Shown: one piece after another, positions 35,200 to 43,884 of the stretch | Layout of the letters: every line of letters starts with the position of its first letter | Numbering within the stretch: the stretch's first letter is position 1 | Origin: JAAYUD01 sp963676865 | GTDB lineage: Bacteria > Bacteroidota > Bacteroidia > Bacteroidales > Bacteroidaceae | Assembly (NCBI GenBank): GCA_963676865.2 | Contig: CAXXSS010000001.1 | Location: 496,001 to 560,000 of the forward strand | DNA length: 64,000 nucleotides | Direction: 5' to 3' | Program-made: the position numbers and the translations under genes | Notes under the pieces: model-generated | Databases searched by the model: none | Seen by the model: the letters and a program-made list of their open reading frames with translations, nothing else | Told to the model about the DNA's origin: nothing

Positions 35200-36723
35200 C
35201 TACTGACCCTGCCACAAGCAGAGACCACAGGAGCGGTCGAAATATAAGAGGCTCGCACCGGAAGGGTAGAAATTCAAGTAGCAGGCGTGCATGGCATTGG
35301 GTTGGGGCGTAGACGACCAATAGAAGCCCGTACTACCATCATAGACAGCGCCACTGCCAGCAAACGCACAGCCGGCAACTGGAAGGAAGAAGTAGTTAGT
35401 AGTCAAATTGAGACTCTTAACATTATCCGAAGTAAGGGCAATTGACGAACAGCTTTCATAACCACTGGAAGTATCGGAAGAAAAGCCGCTGATGCCCGAT
35501 CGCTTGCGAAACCACATGCCAGAAGTAGTAGTCGTACCATCTGCCAATTTGTAAACAGTCGTATTGCCACCGGGAATATCCCCTTCATCCCAATAACAAG
35601 GTACGCTGAGGTACCAAGTTATCTCGTTTGCGTTAGGACAGTTCTGGCAGGCATAGCTGGCTTGATTCAGGTAGCTGCCTGTACCAATAATGGTATTGGC
35701 ATTGGTAGGAGCAGTATTCAACGTGACAGGCTGATAGTCGGTAGCATCCCATGCAAAGAGCTTACTAGAATCGTAACTAAAAGGAGCATTAACTATCGCC
35801 AACGACTGGGATTTAATCTGAGCAGCAGCCAAAGAGAAACCACTGACCGCTACGGTAAGTGGAGTATAGACATAGCCCGAAGCATCCGAACACCAAACTA
35901 TGAGCTTACCGTTGGTGGCGTTGAATGGCCACGTCATCAGATAAACATCAATCACTCCATCGATAGTTGGAGTAACGGTAGTTTGCCAACTCGTACCCCA
36001 AGAGCCGGTCAACTGGTTGAGACTGCCATCGGCATTGAGGGTAGCACTACCTCCATTGTCAGGAAGGATGTAGGCAGCCCAAGAGGTGAACTTCACCCTA
36101 ACCGGATAGTTTTTAGAGAAGGTAGTGCTCATCAGATGAAAATTCAACATGCCGAAAAGGTGGTGCATCGTAAGCGAAGCGGGTTTACCGGTATTGTAAT
36201 CTACAACAGCGCTGCCATAAAGTGCGTCGTACGTGGCGCAGTCGTTCAACGTGCCCTTTTGTCTGGTAAGCGTAGGTGCGGTAAGCGTACTCGTTCCGTC
36301 GTCAGCCACACTGGCTGTATATCCTCCACCAGTACCTTTGGAAAAAGCATAAAGCCGGGAGCCGGGATTGTAGCAATAACTACCGCCACCCGCATAAGAG
36401 AAAGTTGCCGAGGGAACGGCAGAAAGAGAAGTTCCGAACTCCAGACTCGTCATACCCCGAACGATACTTTCCAAAAAATATTTATGATACACATTAAGTT
36501 TATCTTTGTTCCATAAGCAACTGATGACACCGTCGTAAGCATCGCTCATACTCACACGGCTCGACACATCGCCTATCTGAGCAGTAAGCGGAAGGCTCGA
36601 CACAGAGGCGCCCTCGCCTGCTCCGGCATTATCACTACTCTGGCACGAGCCAAGGCAAAGAAGTAGTGCAACCACTGCATACAGTGGTGTTGATATCATA
36701 TATTGATAAAATGATTTCATCAT
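35200..36723 (-). CDS. Type 1 fimbrillin-like lipoprotein, 507 aa
   Basis: Starts MMKSFYQYMISTPLYAV, a signal subtype shared with the copies at 41871, 47721 and 49611. The cysteine lies in CLGSCQSSDNAGAGEG. The tail is FYWSSTPQPNAMHACYLNF, ending LCLWQGQ; the Ala-Tyr that is almost invariant elsewhere is Ala-Cys here, a TAC-to-TGC type change. It begins 19 bp after the peptide gene at 36743. Confidence 0.9.
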   Translation of the reverse strand: MMKSFYQYMISTPLYAVVALLLCLGSCQSSDNAGAGEGASVSSLPLTAQIGDVSSRVSMSDAYDGVISCLWNKDKLNVYHKYFLESIVRGMTSLEFGTSLSAVPSATFSYAGGGSYCYNPGSRLYAFSKGTGGGYTASVADDGTSTLTAPTLTRQKGTLNDCATYDALYGSAVVDYNTGKPASLTMHHLFGMLNFHLMSTTFSKNYPVRVKFTSWAAYILPDNGGSATLNADGSLNQLTGSWGTSWQTTVTPTIDGVIDVYLMTWPFNATNGKLIVWCSDASGYVYTPLTVAVSGFSLAAAQIKSQSLAIVNAPFSYDSSKLFAWDATDYQPVTLNTAPTNANTIIGTGSYLNQASYACQNCPNANEITWYLSVPCYWDEGDIPGGNTTVYKLADGTTTTSGMWFRKRSGISGFSSDTSSGYESCSSIALTSDNVKSLNLTTNYFFLPVAGCAFAGSGAVYDGSTGFYWSSTPQPNAMHACYLNFYPSGASLLYFDRSCGLCLWQGQ

Positions 36724-36742
36724 TTAAATTAATTATTCTTAT

Positions 36743-36940
36743 TTACCGATCGCTCCAAGTATCGGAGTCCGTGCCGCCAACCTTGGTCCAGCTATCCACC
36801 GCCACTCCACTGGGGCTATTGTCCGTCACACCCTGAGAGGCTGCAAAACGACCTTCGGTAGCAACTTGCACCCGCTCCGTGCGTGGTGCACCGTAGGCAT
36901 GCTTGCCTATCTCGCTGTTGATTTCTCTTTTGGTGTTCAT
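36743..36940 (-). CDS. Small type 1 leader-gene peptide, 65 aa
   Basis: Start set at MNTKREINSEIGKHAY (36938-36940); five more codons upstream are open but unlike paralogs. The centre is APRTERVQVATEGRFAAS and the end GTDSDTWSDR. The AT-rich leader and the first codons match those of the peptide at 18368-18562, while the large genes downstream of the two differ. Confidence 0.75.
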   Translation of the reverse strand: MNTKREINSEIGKHAYGAPRTERVQVATEGRFAASQGVTDNSPSGVAVDSWTKVGGTDSDTWSDR

Positions 36941-36992
36941 ATATATATGTATCATTAAAAACTTTTTTTAATGGGGAATGCCTGGATGGCAC

Positions 36993-38516
36993 CTACTGCG
37001 CCTTCCACAAGCTAAAACAGTTGGTACGGTTGACGCCTTCGAGGTACACAGCACCACTGTGGAAGAATATCTCGTAGGAGTACGAGGAATCGGAGCCGGC
37101 CGTAGACGACCAATAGTAAGCGCTTGTACCACCTTCATAGAAACGACCATCGCTGCCCGCACTGCCAATAGCCGGCAGGAAGAAGTAGTTAGTAGATAAA
37201 CCGAGATCAGAAATAGCCTGAGCAGTCATTGTTGATAACTTACTGGGGGTCATTTTCTTCACGCCACTGGAATTGGTGGAAGAAAAATTGCTGATACCCG
37301 AACGCTTGCGAAACCACATGCCCGCCTTGGTAGTAGTACCATCAGCCAATTTGTAAACAGTCGTATTGCCACCGCTAATACTACCTGTGTCCCAATAACA
37401 CGGCATACTCAGATACCAGCTTATTTCGTTATAGTTGGGACAATCTTTGCAAGCATAGCTGGCAATGGATGTAGAAGTTTTATTGGCATTGTTAATAGCA
37501 GTCTTCAAAGTGATGGGCTGATAGTCGGTAGCGTCCCAAGCGTAAAGTTTGGAGTAAGTCTCGTCAGGAGGAATATTAGCTATCGCCAATGGCTTCGACT
37601 TGAGCTGTGCGGCAGCCAAGCCGAAACCACTCAAGGTAATGGTACGGTCGGTATAAACATAGCCCGAAGCGTCCGAACACGAAACAGTGAGCGAACCGGT
37701 AATGGAGGTGAAAGGCCACGTCATGAAATAAACATCTACCACACCAGGGGTCGTAGGCGTGATGGTAGAGCTCCAACTGGTACCCCACGTGCCGGCAGGG
37801 TTGTTTTGGGTAAGTGTAATGCCGTCTGCCTTGAGGGTTGCATTGCCACCGTTGCCGGGTAGCATATTGGCGGCCGAAGAAGTAAGCTTCACCGTGACGG
37901 GATAGCTTGTAGAGAAACTGCTACTCGTGAGGTGAAGATTCATCATGCCGAAGAGGTGGTGCATCGCCAGCGTCCCGGGCAGGCCCGTACTGTAATCCAC
38001 ACCAGCACTACCATAGAGTGCATCGTAGGTGGCACAATCGGCCAACGTACCCTTCTGGCTACCCAGCACATTAGCCGTAAGCGTACCCGTTTTGTCAGCT
38101 GTCACACTTGTCGTATAATTCCCACTTGTTCCTTTCGAGAAAGCAAAAATTCGTGCACCGGGATTGTAATGATAGGCATCCTTACCCGTATAAGCGAACT
38201 TGGCCGAAACACCACCGTTAGCCGAAGTTGCAAATTCCAATGGCGCCATACTCTGAACGGCACCGTTGAGCACGTATGGATGATACACATTAAACTTGTC
38301 GCTGTTCCAATAGCAAGTGAAGGCGCCGCCATACGTGTCGCTCATGCCCACGCGGCTCGAAGCCTCGCCTATCTGAGCGGTAAGCGGAAGACTCGCCACA
38401 GAGGCGCCTTCACCTATCTTCGCATTATCACTACTCTGGCACGAGCCAAAGCATACTAGTAGCGCACTCATGGCATACAGCGGCGCTGCAAGAACATGTC
38501 GTAAAATCTTTCTCAT
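36993..38516 (-). CDS. Type 1 fimbrillin-like lipoprotein, 507 aa
   Basis: Starts MRKILRHVLAAPLYAM; the signal ends LLVCFGSCQSSDNAKIGEG. Beyond the signal it is a near-duplicate of 18617-20134, but with a different signal peptide and a different variable tail: YYWSSTAGSDSSYSYEIFF, ending CFSLWKAQ. The pair is useful for measuring how much faster the tail changes than the body. A peptide-gene remnant (38534-38580) lies just upstream. Confidence 0.9.
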   Translation of the reverse strand: MRKILRHVLAAPLYAMSALLVCFGSCQSSDNAKIGEGASVASLPLTAQIGEASSRVGMSDTYGGAFTCYWNSDKFNVYHPYVLNGAVQSMAPLEFATSANGGVSAKFAYTGKDAYHYNPGARIFAFSKGTSGNYTTSVTADKTGTLTANVLGSQKGTLADCATYDALYGSAGVDYSTGLPGTLAMHHLFGMMNLHLTSSSFSTSYPVTVKLTSSAANMLPGNGGNATLKADGITLTQNNPAGTWGTSWSSTITPTTPGVVDVYFMTWPFTSITGSLTVSCSDASGYVYTDRTITLSGFGLAAAQLKSKPLAIANIPPDETYSKLYAWDATDYQPITLKTAINNANKTSTSIASYACKDCPNYNEISWYLSMPCYWDTGSISGGNTTVYKLADGTTTKAGMWFRKRSGISNFSSTNSSGVKKMTPSKLSTMTAQAISDLGLSTNYFFLPAIGSAGSDGRFYEGGTSAYYWSSTAGSDSSYSYEIFFHSGAVYLEGVNRTNCFSLWKAQ

Positions 38517-38533
38517 CGTCTATTGTTTATCAC

Positions 38534-38580
38534 ACGTTGAGAGCCGGCAAAGCCTTCTTCGGTCTCTGCTGGCACTCGCA
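38534..38580 (-). pseudogene. Remnant of small peptide gene
   Basis: The minus strand reads RVPAETEEGFAGSQR, matching RVQVETEGGFAASQ in the centre of the small peptides. Neither the start nor the end of the gene is present. Confidence 0.5.
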
Positions 38581-38587
38581 GCATAAT

Positions 38588-39799
38588 TTATTTCTGTTTC
38601 AGATTATTGTAAATGGCATTGCGGAAAGCCCGTTTCTGCTTAATATCAGTTCTGTGATAGCAACCTACCCATGAATAGCATGTGGCGTTCATCAGGTCTT
38701 TGTTCAGGCGATACCACGGTGTAGTTGAGTGTCCGTCTACTCCAAATACATGCCCCAGTTCGTGAGCCAGTACGGTAGCGTTGAGGCAGCTTATTTGAGA
38801 GATGCCATAAGCGCAGTTATTATTCAGGCGATTGATGTTGTACGTGCTGGTATAGGCACATCCCAGCACCGATCCCCACCACCATTGGCGAACGAGGAAA
38901 AAGATATCCTTTCCGCCTGTAGGAAATTTCGCACTGTTGTTGCGCACATAAGCTTTGAAATTGGAAAGATCGGCCTCCGAATTTTTGGTACTACTGAAAT
39001 CGCAATTCTGCACCGTGAACACCAGGTGGGGAGCATTTGCCTTGTCATCGCAGAATACATCGCTGATGGACTTCTGGGCCTTCTCGATCTGCCACGTCAG
39101 CTCGTGAGAGATGGGGCGAGTAGCGTTTTTGCCAATCAGCAGATACACATTCACCGTCTTGTTGCGTGGAAAGGTATATCCGGCAGCCCGGCTGGTGACT
39201 GTGGAGACCATCGCATTCTGCTCTTCGGACGAAACGGCCTTATAGTCTGTGGTCTGATCGGAAGAGGCAGCGTTGACCAACTTGCTGTGCGCCTCTTGAG
39301 CCTCGCCCAAATTAATCTTCAAGGAATGCGCCCCCACAGAAACGGCAGCCGAAGAAGTCGTTACCGAGCGGCTAGTCGTCGAATTGTCCGAATAGGCTTT
39401 CTGCACAGCATCCATATCGGCTGTGGAGGCATAAGATACATATCCTTTCTCATGTCCCGCCGTACCAATTCGCAGAGAGATAAACTTACTGCTCAAAGAG
39501 GCGGTAATCGAATCGTTTCCTTCGTAAGAGTTCACCGACTCGCCGGAAATGTTGATACTCACGTTGTCTACCTTTTTGAATGCGGCAACAGGAATCTCGA
39601 CCATGCTATCTTTGAGTATGACTGTACTGCCCGATTCGATGGCAGATTTGGCATCGGCATAGTTGAAATTGTTCAAATCGATAACGACAGACGAAGCTGT
39701 TTTCGGAGCAGACGGCTCCGACTCTTTTGAGCACGATGCCAGCAATACTAATGCTAGAAGTGCTATAACACCCAATTTAAATTGTATCTTTTTCATCAT
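38588..39799 (-). CDS. Metzincin-like zinc metalloprotease lipoprotein
   Basis: About 403 aa from MMKKIQFKLGVI; upstream in-frame ATG at 39847 is less likely. The signal ends VLLASC followed by SKESEPS, a standard lipobox. Near the C-terminus is TVLAHELGHVFGVDGH, fitting the HExxHxxGxxH/D zinc site with the third ligand His, then a later DLMNATCY that could hold the Met-turn. The N-terminal ~200 residues have no recognisable domain. It is the only array-internal gene in this stretch that is not a paralog, lying between copies 36993 and 39945. Processing of surface proteins is a guess from position alone. Confidence 0.8.
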   Translation of the reverse strand: MMKKIQFKLGVIALLALVLLASCSKESEPSAPKTASSVVIDLNNFNYADAKSAIESGSTVILKDSMVEIPVAAFKKVDNVSINISGESVNSYEGNDSITASLSSKFISLRIGTAGHEKGYVSYASTADMDAVQKAYSDNSTTSRSVTTSSAAVSVGAHSLKINLGEAQEAHSKLVNAASSDQTTDYKAVSSEEQNAMVSTVTSRAAGYTFPRNKTVNVYLLIGKNATRPISHELTWQIEKAQKSISDVFCDDKANAPHLVFTVQNCDFSSTKNSEADLSNFKAYVRNNSAKFPTGGKDIFFLVRQWWWGSVLGCAYTSTYNINRLNNNCAYGISQISCLNATVLAHELGHVFGVDGHSTTPWYRLNKDLMNATCYSWVGCYHRTDIKQKRAFRNAIYNNLKQK

Positions 39800-39944
39800 A
39801 ATTATTTTAAATATTAATTTATTAATTCTTCGGCAAGTGTTCTTCACACACTGAATACGACTTGCCGAAGGGTATGTAGAAAGTACACGACTATATGTTT
39901 TGGTTCTTAATCATCATTCGATCCTTGCCAATTCGGAGAGAACA

Positions 39945-41537
39945 CTACTTCGCCTCCCAGAGACACTGGCCGGTGGGGCGGTAGATGGAGTAGAGGCCTG
40001 CACGGTCACTGTTGAAGAACAGGTAGTAAGCTAACGAGGAATTGATGCTGGGCGAAGACGACCAATAGCCGCCGGTGGTACCACCCAAAAGGAAATCACC
40101 ACTACCGTAGTAGTTCGTATAGCCCACAGCCGGTAGGAAAAAGTAGTCGGTACTTAGATGAAGAGCAGAAATGTCCGCAGCACTCTTTGATGACAACTGC
40201 GTGATGGTAGCTTGATTCACGCCACTCAACGTTGTGGAAGAATAACTAATACCCGACTTCTTGTGAAACCACATGCCCGCCTTGGTAAAATTGCCATCTG
40301 CCATCGCATAGTTAGTAGTGTTGCCACCGTTAGAGCCTTGATTACCGTCATCCCAATAACATCCCGCCTTTAGGTACCAAGAAATTTCGTAATAGTTGGG
40401 GCAATTCTTACAAGCATAGAGCGCATGGTTACTATAATCGGTAGAGCTGCTGCCTACAGAAGTGGTATTGGCATTAGTAGGAATGGTGTTTACAGTGACG
40501 GGCTGAGAGTCTGTAGCATCCCAAGCGTAAAGTTTGGAGTAAGTAGTATCAAGAAGTCCTAGTGCTATTGGAAGCACTTTCACCTTAGAGGCGGCAAGAG
40601 TGTAAGAAGGAGTAACACTACCGATATACAGACTGCTACCAATGGAGACCAAAGCGGTGAAAGGACCTGATAAAGTGGTGGGAAAAGTAGAGAGATAAAC
40701 ATCCACACACTTACTCGATACACTATTCTCCGTATAAGTATACGGGGTAAAACTGCCGGAGGGATTCCAAGAGGAATTGAACGTCTTACCCGTATATGAC
40801 GTACTCCCATCACTCCAGACCGAGACTGTTACACTGCCAGGAAAACAACAAAGAGTTCTGCTGCGGTCATTGAACGTGATGCCGCTTACGGGAGTTCCGA
40901 CAGTAAAGGCCTCGCAAGTGAGATGAAAGCAGACCATTCCACCCAAATGATTCATCGTGAGCGCACCGGGAACACCGGTTGCGGCGTCGACAGTGGTATA
41001 CCCCGCCATGGCATCGTAAAGAGCTGCATTCTGAGTACCGGTGAGCGTGCCGTCCTGGCTGGCCCAATCTGTGAGGGATAGGTTCAGAGGTGTAGCCGCG
41101 CCCGTGGCACTCGAAGTGCACTGCCCCGTGCCGGTGAGCTTATTGAAAGCATATACTGGTTGTCCCGGATTGTAAGCATAATCGGAAATATCTGTATAGA
41201 CAAACACCGCACTCGAAGTGCCCGTGGCAGTGGTCGTAAAACTGAGAGGCATCAAACCCTGGGCTATTCCATTACTCTGATAAGTATGATAGATACTCAA
41301 CACATCGTTGTTCCACGTCTGGGCGAAAGCACCGCCATAGGCATCGTTCATCGTAGTACGGCTCACAGCGCCCGAAAGATTGGCCTTCAACGCGACATCT
41401 TTGACGCAAGCCGGACCAGAGGTCTCTTTATCGCTCTGGCAAGCGCACAGAGCGAAGGCAAATACCGACAAGAACGATATACATATATAATTGAATCTTT
41501 TCACTTTTTCTTTGATCTTAAAAGATTGTTCGTACAT
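39945..41537 (-). CDS. Type 2 fimbrillin-like lipoprotein, 530 aa
   Basis: Starts MYEQSFKIKEKVKRFNYICI; the signal ends FALCACQSDKETSG. The N-terminal half differs from the 13235 copy in its middle (GSVTVSVWSDGSTSYTGKTF), a variant it shares with 45812 and 51329. The C-terminal domain has CKNCPNYYEISWYLKAGCYW and a tail GYWSSSPSINSSLAYYLFF, ending QCLWEAK; the final Lys is unique among the copies. It starts 10 bp after the type 2 peptide gene 41548-41757. Confidence 0.9.
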   Translation of the reverse strand: MYEQSFKIKEKVKRFNYICISFLSVFAFALCACQSDKETSGPACVKDVALKANLSGAVSRTTMNDAYGGAFAQTWNNDVLSIYHTYQSNGIAQGLMPLSFTTTATGTSSAVFVYTDISDYAYNPGQPVYAFNKLTGTGQCTSSATGAATPLNLSLTDWASQDGTLTGTQNAALYDAMAGYTTVDAATGVPGALTMNHLGGMVCFHLTCEAFTVGTPVSGITFNDRSRTLCCFPGSVTVSVWSDGSTSYTGKTFNSSWNPSGSFTPYTYTENSVSSKCVDVYLSTFPTTLSGPFTALVSIGSSLYIGSVTPSYTLAASKVKVLPIALGLLDTTYSKLYAWDATDSQPVTVNTIPTNANTTSVGSSSTDYSNHALYACKNCPNYYEISWYLKAGCYWDDGNQGSNGGNTTNYAMADGNFTKAGMWFHKKSGISYSSTTLSGVNQATITQLSSKSAADISALHLSTDYFFLPAVGYTNYYGSGDFLLGGTTGGYWSSSPSINSSLAYYLFFNSDRAGLYSIYRPTGQCLWEAK

Positions 41538-41547
41538 TTTTATTGAT

Positions 41548-41757
41548 TTATTCTTTGTCCCAACTACCTATTGTAGTACCCGATGACTGGGCAACGTTAG
41601 TCGTCTTGGTCCAATCGTCAACTTTGAGGCTGCTAGAATCATTTACACTTTGAGAAGCGGCAAATGTCCCTTCGGTCTCGACCTGTACCCGCTCTACACG
41701 GGGGGCTACGTAGGCATGCTTGCCTATCTCACTATTATTCTCTTTTCCGGTATTCAT
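41548..41757 (-). CDS. Small type 2 leader-gene peptide, 69 aa
   Basis: I use this gene to describe type 2 peptides. The first half (APRVERVQVETEGTFAAS) matches type 1. The second half is different, with SVNDSSSLKVDDWTKTTNVA and SSGTTIGSWDKE. No signal peptide, no Cys, two Trp near the end. It is separated from the type 2 large gene by 10 bp. The leader TTAACGAAATAGATAAGG precedes its ATG. Confidence 0.8.
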   Translation of the reverse strand: MNTGKENNSEIGKHAYVAPRVERVQVETEGTFAASQSVNDSSSLKVDDWTKTTNVAQSSGTTIGSWDKE

Positions 41758-41801
41758 ATACCTTATCTATTTCGTTAAAAACTTTTTTTAAAATGTTCAA
41801 A

Positions 41802-41828
41802 TTTCCTGGGGTGATGAACCCCAGGAAA
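41802..41828 (-). other. TTTCCTGGGG/CCCCAGGAAA perfect hairpin
   Basis: A perfect 10-bp inverted repeat with a 7-nt loop. It is 43 bp past the stop of the large gene 41871-43430 and ~45 bp before the start of the peptide gene 41548-41757, so it sits in the short space between two units. Confidence 0.7.
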
Positions 41829-41870
41829 GAAATCGAATACGCTTCGCTCACTGCAAATGCTGAGAGAACA

Positions 41871-43430
41871 CTACTGAACCTGCCACAGGCTGAAACCAGA
41901 GACGCGAGAGCCGAAGTCGTAGAGGATCGCACTGGTACTTTTGAAGTACAGACAGTAGGCGTTCGAGGTATTGGAGCAGGGAGTAGACGACCAATAGCGG
42001 CCGTACGTACCACCACTATCGAAAGAGCCATCAGTGAAGCTCGCACAGCCGGCGGCGGGCAGGAAGAAGTAGTCGGTACTCAAATTTAATGCACTAATCT
42101 GAGTGGGAGTCAGATCGGACAATTTCACGGGACGAGCAATCTGCTTATTGGAAGAAGCACTTACTGTTGAGGAAAAGCCCGTGATTTTTGATTGCTTCCG
42201 AAACCACATACCTGCCGTAGTACTGCCTTGTGCTAGAGTATAGATTGTAGTATTACCGCCATTAGCTCCCTGAGTACCGTCATCCCAATAGTATTGAGCA
42301 GTCAAATACCAACTAATTGCATTGTAGTTAGGACAGTTTTGGCAAGCATTAAGGGCATGGATAGTGGAGTTGGTAGGGTCGCTGGATACAGTAGCGCGAT
42401 TGGCATTGGTAGGAACTGTATTCAATTTGACAGGCTGAGAATCTGTGGCATCCCAAGCATAAACTTTGGAATAAGTAGCATCGGTAGGAGCCGGAGCATT
42501 AACTAGCGCCAGCAGCTTGGACTTAACCTGAGCAGCAGCCAAAGAGAGACTATTAATCGCTACGGTGAGTGGAGTATAAACATTACCGGAAGCGTCCGAA
42601 CAAGAGACCTTGAGCGTACCGCTAATGGCACTGAAAGGCCAAGTCATGAAATAAACATCCACCACCCCAGCTGTCGTCGGGGTGACGATAGCGCTCCAGC
42701 TCGTACCCCAAGAGCCGGTCAACTGGTTGAGACTGCCGTCTGCATTGAGGGTAGCACTACCACCGTTATCGGGAAGAATGTTGGCAGCCGAAGAGGTGAG
42801 CGTCACCCTAACCGGATAGCCCGGAGAAAAATTGCTGCTCGTGAGATGAAAGTTCATCATTCCAAAGAGGTGGTGCATCACCAGCGAACCGGGCAGACCC
42901 GTACTGTAGTTCACACTGGCACTTCCATAGAGTGCATCGTAGTTGGCGCAGTCGCTCAACGTACCATTCTGACTGGCAAGCGTAAGTGCAGTAAAGGTAC
43001 TCGTTCCATCGTTTTCCACCTTGGTCGTATAGCCTCCACCCGTACCTTTGGAGAAGGCATAAAGCCGCGAACCGGGATTGTAGCGATAGGCATCGCTACC
43101 CGTATAAGAAAATGCCGCCGAAGTGCCGTTGGTAGCTGGAGTACCGAATTCTAAAGGCGTCATATTCTGGACAGCCGTACCAAGTACATATTGGTGATAG
43201 ACACTCAACTTGTCGCTATTCCAATAGCAACTGAAGACACCGCCGTAAGTATCGCTCATACCCACGCGGCTCGAAGCCTCGCCTATCTGAGCTGTAAGTG
43301 GAAGGCTAGCCACAGAAGCTCCCTCACCCACTTTCGTATTGTCACTGCTTTGGCACGAGCCAAAGCACACTAGTAGCGCACCCAATACATACAGGGGCGC
43401 TGATATGATATATTGATAAAATGATTTCAT
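41871..43430 (-). CDS. Type 1 fimbrillin-like lipoprotein, 519 aa
   Basis: Starts MKSFYQYIISAPLYVL; the signal ends LLVCFGSCQSSDNTKVGEG. The C-terminal domain has CQNCPNYNAISWYLTAQYYW, where the Cys of the usual CYWDD is replaced by Tyr, and KQSKITGFSST, features shared with 781, 43885, 45812 and 47721. The tail is RYWSSTPCSNTSNAYCLYF, ending FSLWQVQ, with one extra residue in the second loop. It follows the peptide gene at 43453 by 22 bp and has the perfect CCTGGGG hairpin downstream. Confidence 0.9.
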   Translation of the reverse strand: MKSFYQYIISAPLYVLGALLVCFGSCQSSDNTKVGEGASVASLPLTAQIGEASSRVGMSDTYGGVFSCYWNSDKLSVYHQYVLGTAVQNMTPLEFGTPATNGTSAAFSYTGSDAYRYNPGSRLYAFSKGTGGGYTTKVENDGTSTFTALTLASQNGTLSDCANYDALYGSASVNYSTGLPGSLVMHHLFGMMNFHLTSSNFSPGYPVRVTLTSSAANILPDNGGSATLNADGSLNQLTGSWGTSWSAIVTPTTAGVVDVYFMTWPFSAISGTLKVSCSDASGNVYTPLTVAINSLSLAAAQVKSKLLALVNAPAPTDATYSKVYAWDATDSQPVKLNTVPTNANRATVSSDPTNSTIHALNACQNCPNYNAISWYLTAQYYWDDGTQGANGGNTTIYTLAQGSTTAGMWFRKQSKITGFSSTVSASSNKQIARPVKLSDLTPTQISALNLSTDYFFLPAAGCASFTDGSFDSGGTYGRYWSSTPCSNTSNAYCLYFKSTSAILYDFGSRVSGFSLWQVQ

Positions 43431-43452
43431 TATTTAAATTAATTATTATTTA

Positions 43453-43647
43453 CTAATCGCTCCAAGTATCGGCATCCGTACCCCCGAATTTCGTCCAGGT
43501 ATCTACCGCCACTCCACTCGGACTATTGTCCGCCATACTCCGAGAGGCAGCAAAGCTCCCTTCGATCGCAACCTGCACACGCTTCATACATGGCACTTCG
43601 TAGACATACATGTCTATTTCACTGTTATTTTCTTTTCTAAGGGTCAT
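43453..43647 (-). CDS. Divergent small type 1 leader-gene peptide, 64 aa
   Basis: Starts MTLRKENNSEIDMYVYEVP; the centre is KRVQVAIEGSFAASRSM and the end GTDADTWSD. It has more substitutions than any other intact type 1 peptide (APR becomes VPC), so it may be under weaker constraint. It precedes the type 1 large gene 41871-43430. Confidence 0.65.
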   Translation of the reverse strand: MTLRKENNSEIDMYVYEVPCMKRVQVAIEGSFAASRSMADNSPSGVAVDTWTKFGGTDADTWSD

Positions 43648-43840
43648 TTTGTATTTCGGGGGACCAATCGACTCTCATTTTAACACTCATGCGATATTTC
43701 GCAACAGACGCGAGACATCCGTCTCTTCCATTTGTTACAATGCGTAAATTTTCATTCCTCTTTTTCTTAAAACAGCCTACAGCAGTAATTAAATACTATC
43801 GTCATAGCCGTTTAGTGGTTCCTGGGCCCCACCCCAGGAA
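43641..43840. repeat. Fragment of the palindrome-array element and its flank
   Basis: TCATTTTGTATTTCGGGGGA and CATTTTAACACTCA at 43645-43690 correspond to the last unit and the end of the palindrome arrays, with internal deletion. From 43690 to 43840 the sequence follows 33410-33563 closely (GCGAGACAT, CGTCTCTTCC, AACAGCCTAC, TTTAGTGGT) and ends in the same hairpin. So the array element and the post-gene hairpin travel together as one ~500-bp downstream cassette, truncated here. Confidence 0.7.
43819..43840 (-). other. TTCCTGGG/CCCAGGAA hairpin past a large gene
   Basis: TTCCTGGG and CCCAGGAA pair across a 6-nt loop, 44 bp past the stop of the type 2 large gene 43885-45459. Stem slightly shorter than in the other copies. 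Confidence 0.6.
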
Positions 43841-43884
43841 AGGAGCGAATGCGCTTCGCTTAATTGCAAAATTCTGAGAGCAAA

